DNA of 64,000 nucleotides from assembly GCA_012728855.1 (NCBI GenBank), contig JAAYEH010000455.1:1-64000 (forward strand). Reading direction: 5' to 3'. The DNA comes from Rhodopirellula sp. (lineage in GTDB: Bacteria > Planctomycetota > Planctomycetia > Pirellulales > Thermoguttaceae). Shown here in pieces: positions 57,401 through 63,400 of the stretch (the stretch's first letter is position 1; the number at the start of each line of letters is the position of its first letter). The notes under the pieces were generated by a model. That model worked only from the letters and a program-made list of their open reading frames with translations, did no database searches and was not told the DNA's origin. The translations under genes were made by a program, and so were the position numbers.

Positions 57401-60400
57401 ACCCCTTCTCCCACATCATCACCGGTCAGCATCAGTTCTCGATCACCGTTCCCAGCACCGACAATTTCGAGGTCCAGGACGTCAACGTCAAGATCGTCGA
57501 CCTCTTCCACTCGCGGCTGGAGGATCTCGAGGTGATCTTGCGCAGCCCGGCCGGCACCGAGGTGACGCTGTTCAACAACCTGCCGCGTCCGTTGCTGACC
57601 GACGGCAGCCGTCCCAGCGGCAACTCCCTGGTCGGCACCGTGTTCGACGATCAGGCGCGGGGCAGGGTGCGGATCATCGATTCGGATCTCGGGGCGGTTC
57701 CCCCCTACACCGGCTCGTGGATTCCGCAGGAGACCCTCAACGCCTTCGTGGGCGAGGATTCGGCGGGAACGTGGACCCTCATCGTCCGCGACCGCGAGAA
57801 CAACAACCTCACCGGCTTCATGAACTCGTTGCTGCCGGAGGGATCGTGGTGGCTCGACATCTCCGAGGTGGACGCCGAAGCTTCGTCCTTCCGCGTGAAC
57901 ACGACGCTGAGCGGCAATCAGATGTTCTCCTCGGTGGCCATGGACCACGAGGGCAACTTCACCGTCGCTTGGAGCGGCGTCGGCACGCAGCCCAACCAGG
58001 TCGACACCGAGGGCTACGGCGTCTTCTATCAACGCTACGACAACCGCGCCACGCGGATCAGCGGCGAAACCCGCGCCAACGACAATCTCCCCGGCGACCA
58101 ATGGATGCCCACCATCACATCCGACGCGGTCGGCAACTTCGTCGTCGTCTGGACCGGCCCGCACGAAACCCAAGGGACGAGCATCTACCGCTACACCAGC
58201 GTGCTCGACGCTCCCCAGACCGACGTCGTCGGCCCGCTGGTGACCGACGTCTACGTCGGCGGCAGCCGCGCGCTGCAAAACGACGTGCTCGATCCGCCGG
58301 GCGGCCTGACGGAGATCAAGGTTCTCTTTGACGAGAACCTGCTCACCGCCGGCGGCGCGGGCGGAACGCACAGCGTGCTGAATCCGCAGAACTGGGTTCT
58401 CAGCCGCAACGGCAGCGACATCCAGGGCGCCATCGCCGGCATCGACTTCCAGTACAATCCCCTCATCCGCAAGTACGAGGCGACACTCACGCTGGACGGC
58501 AACGGCCTCAGTCAAGGCCAGCCCGCCCTCTCGGCGGGGAATTACGTGCTCTCGATCAAGGATCTCGTCAACGACGTCTCGGTCTTCTTCGATCCGGAAG
58601 CGGATCCCGGCACGCAACTGCTGGTGATGGGCAATCCGCTCGACGGCAACTACGACGGCATCCCCGACTCCGATCCGATCAATATCGGCTTTGGCGGCTA
58701 CCAGCACTTCTTCACCGTCAACAGCGCCCCGCAAACCGGCGCCGAATTCCGCATCAACCCCGACGCCACCCGGCAGCGCGAGCAGCGATTCTCGCAGGTT
58801 CGCGGCACCGGCACCGGCCAGGAGGAAAGCACCCGCTCGGTGGCCGTCGACAACGACGGCGACTTTGCCGTCGTCTGGACCAGCTACGGCCAGGCCGATC
58901 CCAACGATCCGACCGCCGGCGACGTTTACTTCCGTCTCTACGATCGCAACAACGTTGCGCTCACCGGCGAGATTTTGGTGAACACGACGATTGCCGGCCA
59001 TCAGGGCAATGCCTCGGTGGCCATGGATGCCGACGGTGATTTCGTCGTCGTCTGGGAGAGCGAGGGGCAGGACGCCGACGGAAGCTGGGGCATTTACGGC
59101 CGCCGCTTCGACTCGATGGGCAATCCGCTGGTGTCCGACACCAACGGCAACCGCGAGATTGACGCCAGCGACACCGCCGCCGAATTCCGCATCCACACCA
59201 ACATCACCGGCCACCAGCTTAATCCGTCGGTCGACGTGGACGACGACGGCGACTTCGTCGTGGTCTGGAGCACGGCCGGGCAGGACTTCAGCTTCTTCAA
59301 CGACGTTCGCGGCCAGATCTACACCAATGTCGGCGCGCGTTCCGGCGTGGAACTGACGATCAACTCGACCACGACCCCCGGCACCACCGCCTTCCAGGTC
59401 AATCCGGCCGTTGTCATGCATAACAGCGACGGTTCGTTCGTAGCGGCTTGGGATCGCGCGGCCAACCAGGTCAACGGCGTGGTCACCAACGCCAACATCA
59501 TCGCGCGCCGGTTTGCCGCCGGCGGCGGTCCGCTGGGCGGCGAGTTCCGAGCCGACACCGATCCCGGTATTGGCGGCGGTCCGATGCAGCGGGTGGCCCG
59601 CAATCCGCAGATGGCGATGAACGACCAGGGGCAGTGGATCGTTGTCTGGGAGAGCTTCGTCGACAACGTGACGGAATACGATGTTTTCTGGCAGCGATTC
59701 TCCGCCGACGGCGCCGCGGGCGCCGCCGGCCAGGCCAACCAGACCCAGTTCGGCGATTCCCAGGTGAATCCGTCGGTGGGCATGGACGCGGACGGCGATT
59801 TTGTCATCGCGTGGAACGGAGAAGGCGGCCAGCCGCACCCGCTCGACTCCAGTACGGACCTCATCGCCGATCGCGACGACGAAGGGGTATTCCTCCGCTA
59901 TTACAACGCTGCCTCGCAGCCGGTGAGCGTCCAGATGCGGGTGAACCGCACCGAGGCCGGCGTGCAGCAATTCCCGACGATCGGCATGGAGCCGGACGGC
60001 GACATGATCGTCGTCTGGGCCGGACGCGGCGTCGGCGACCAGCACGGCGTCTTTGCCCGCCGCTACGACGAGCCGACCGACACGGCCGGCCCGCTGATGA
60101 CCGAGCTGCGCCAGACCAACGGCGCCTTCGTGACGACCGCCGTGCCGATTACCACGCAGGTGGAGCAGATCGTCGTCGTCTTCGACGAGAACCTTTGGCT
60201 CGCCGACGACGACAGCGTGGAGAACATCGAGAACTGGCTCTTGGCGCGCAACGGCGTCGAGGTCGACGGCGCGATCGTCCAGGTCCAGTTCGGCCTGAAC
60301 AAGTCGTGGCAGCTCGGGCTGCCGGGCGCGGTGAAGTCCAATAAGTGGGAAGCCGTCGTCACCTTCGACATCGGCTCCGACCCCGGTAACCAGGGGCTGA

Positions 60401-63400
60401 GAAACGGTCTGTACACGATCACGGCGCTGCATCCTGTCCCCGACGACGACGCCACCACCATTGACGAGACCCAATCGGGCATCCGCGACGCCGTCGGCAA
60501 CCCGCTGGCCCGCCGCGGATACCTCCCGGACGGACGCGACATGTCGTTGTCGTTCACGATCGACACTTCCGGCGGCTCGGGCGGCGACACCGATCCCACG
60601 CCGGGCCGCACCGACATTCCCGACGCCGTGGCCGTCGATGCCGACGGCGATCACGTCGTCGTCGTCACCGATACGACCGGCGGGCTGGACCGCGTCTATT
60701 TCCGCCTCTTCGACGCCGACGGGTCGCAAGCCAAGGTCCGTACGCCCGTCACAACCGAGCCGGAATTTGTCGGCGACATGCAGCGCTACGGGCAGGTCGC
60801 CATCGACAAGGACGGCGACTTCATCGTCACCTGGACCAACTACCGCGGCGGCGACGCCGACGTCTACGCGCGGCGGTTCACCGCCAGCGGCGACGCGATC
60901 GGCGAGGCCTTCCGCGTCAACACGCTCGGCGTCGGCGATTCGACGACCCCCACCGCTCAGAAATGGTCGCACGTGGCCATGGACGCCGACGGGGATTTCG
61001 TCATCGTCTGGTCGCATGAGGAGGTTGCCCAGGCGGGCGGCGCGGCGAACTACAACGTCTACGCGCAGAGCTTCTCCTACAACGTCGCCGACGCGCTGCC
61101 GGATCGTCCCGTCGCCGCCGCCGACGAGGAATTTCTGATCAACGAGGCCCTGCCCGGCGACCAGATCGCCGGCAGCGTGGCCATGGACGCGCTGGGCCGC
61201 TACGTGGTCACCTGGACCAGCAACGCCAGCGGCAACAGCGACGTGCTCGCCCGCCTCTTCGACCGCGGCACGCCGTTGACGACGGAGTTCGTCGTCAACC
61301 TCACCACCAACGGCGATCAGCGCTACCCGAGCGTCGCCATCAACCTTCCCGGCGACCGCTTCGCCGTTACCTGGTCGAGCACGTCGCACCCGGACCAGGA
61401 CGGCGACACCTTGCCGGACGACACCGACTACGGCGTCTACGTCCGCAGCTACAATTTCGACGGGGCGGTGCAGACCCCGACCAGCGGCGAGGTCCACGTC
61501 AACACGACGACGGAGTGGAATCAGATTTACTCCGACGTGGCGATGGATCACCGCGGCGACTTCACCGTCACCTGGAGCGGACGCGGCCTGCAGCCCGGAC
61601 AAATCGACGAATCGGAGTACGGCGTCTACTATCAGCGTTTCACCTACAATGCCGCCGGCCAGCCCATTCCGGCCACCGTCGACGGGCAGCCGGATACGCA
61701 GCTTCGCGAACTCCGCGCTAATGTCCAAACCGACGGCAACCAGTATCTCTCCTCCATCGGCGCCGATGGTGAAGGAAACGTCGTGATCGTTTGGACCGGT
61801 CCGGCAGCCGTACCCGGAACCACCGCCGTCTACCGATTCGTCAGCGCCAACAGCGTGCCGGTGCTGGACGACGACGGGCCGCTGGTCACCGACGTGCTGG
61901 CGACGTATCGCGGCGAGCATACGGCAGCCAACAATGAGGCGATGCTCACCGATTCCACGGCCGATTGGACTGCCGATGGACTCATCGGGCAGATCATCCG
62001 AAACGTGACCGATCAAAGCTGGGGGATCATCACCGCCAACACGGAAACGACCATTACGGTCACCCTTGCCGGCGGAACGGACAACGATTGGGACACGGGC
62101 GACGACTACCGCATCGACGTCCGACTTCTCGACGGCGACCGGCTCGAACAGCCCGCGGCGGCTCCTACCCAGGTCGTGGTCGTTTTCGGCGAAGAGATGT
62201 CGACGGTCGGCGGCGACACCGGGATCAACAGCGTTCTCAACCCCAACAACTGGTCGTTGGAACGATTCGGCACCGAAATCATCGGCGGCATCAGCGACGT
62301 CGATTTCGCGTTCAATGCGGTGTCGCGGAAGTGGGAAGCGCTGGTCACCCTCGACGGCGACGGCATCAACCCGGGCGTGGCGCTGCTGCCGACCGGCACC
62401 TACGTGCTCACCGTTCGCGATGCGGTCACCGACGGGCTGAACCGCGTCGACGGCAATTTCGATGGCTTGCCCGGGACCGCTCCGGCCGGCACGGGCTACC
62501 GCCACACCTTCTTGGTCGACAACGACGACCCGATCCCCCCGAACCCCGACGCCCCGGTCTGGCCGAGTCCTAACGATCAGCGAACCGACGCGGAAACGCG
62601 AGATGCCGTGGCGGTGGATGGCGACGGCGATCATGCCGTCGTCTGGACCGAGCGGATCGGCGCCGTGGACCGTGTGTTCGTCCGTTTGTTTGACGCCGAC
62701 CGTACTCCCTTCGCGGGCAATCCGGGCGCGATTCCGGTGACTACGTCGGCCGACTACATCGCGGACAACCAGCGGCACGCCGGCGTAGCCATCGATGCGG
62801 ACGGCGACTTCGTGGTCACCTGGACCAACTACCGCGGCGACGACGCGGACATCTACGCCCGCCGATTCCACAGCGACGGCACGGCGGACGGCGAGGCGTT
62901 CCGCGTGAACGTGTATACCACGAACAGCCAGACGTGGGCGAGCGTCGCCATGAACGTCCACGGCGACTTCGTGGTCACCTGGTCGAGCCTGGGCCAGGAA
63001 GACAACAATCAACTCGGGCTCGGTTACGGCGTCTACGCGCGCCGCTACGACTCGTTCGGCAGCCCATTGGGATCGGAATTCCGCGTCAATGTGGTGACGG
63101 CCGCGGACCAGAAGTTCTCCAGTGTGGCCATGGCGGAAGACGGCGGCTTCTTGGTCGCCTGGACTGCCACGCAGGGCGGGATTGGCGACGACATCGTCGG
63201 CCGCCAGTACAACGCCGACGGCACGGCGGTCACCGGAGAGGTGGTCATCAACGACGTCACTGCCGGCAACCAGCGCTATCCGGACGTTGCCGCGAATCTT
63301 GACGGGTCGGTCTATGTCGTCACTTGGACGAGCGACGGCGCCGACGGCAGCGGCAACGGCGTCATGGCACGGCAGATCGCCGATTTGGGATCGATCGCGA

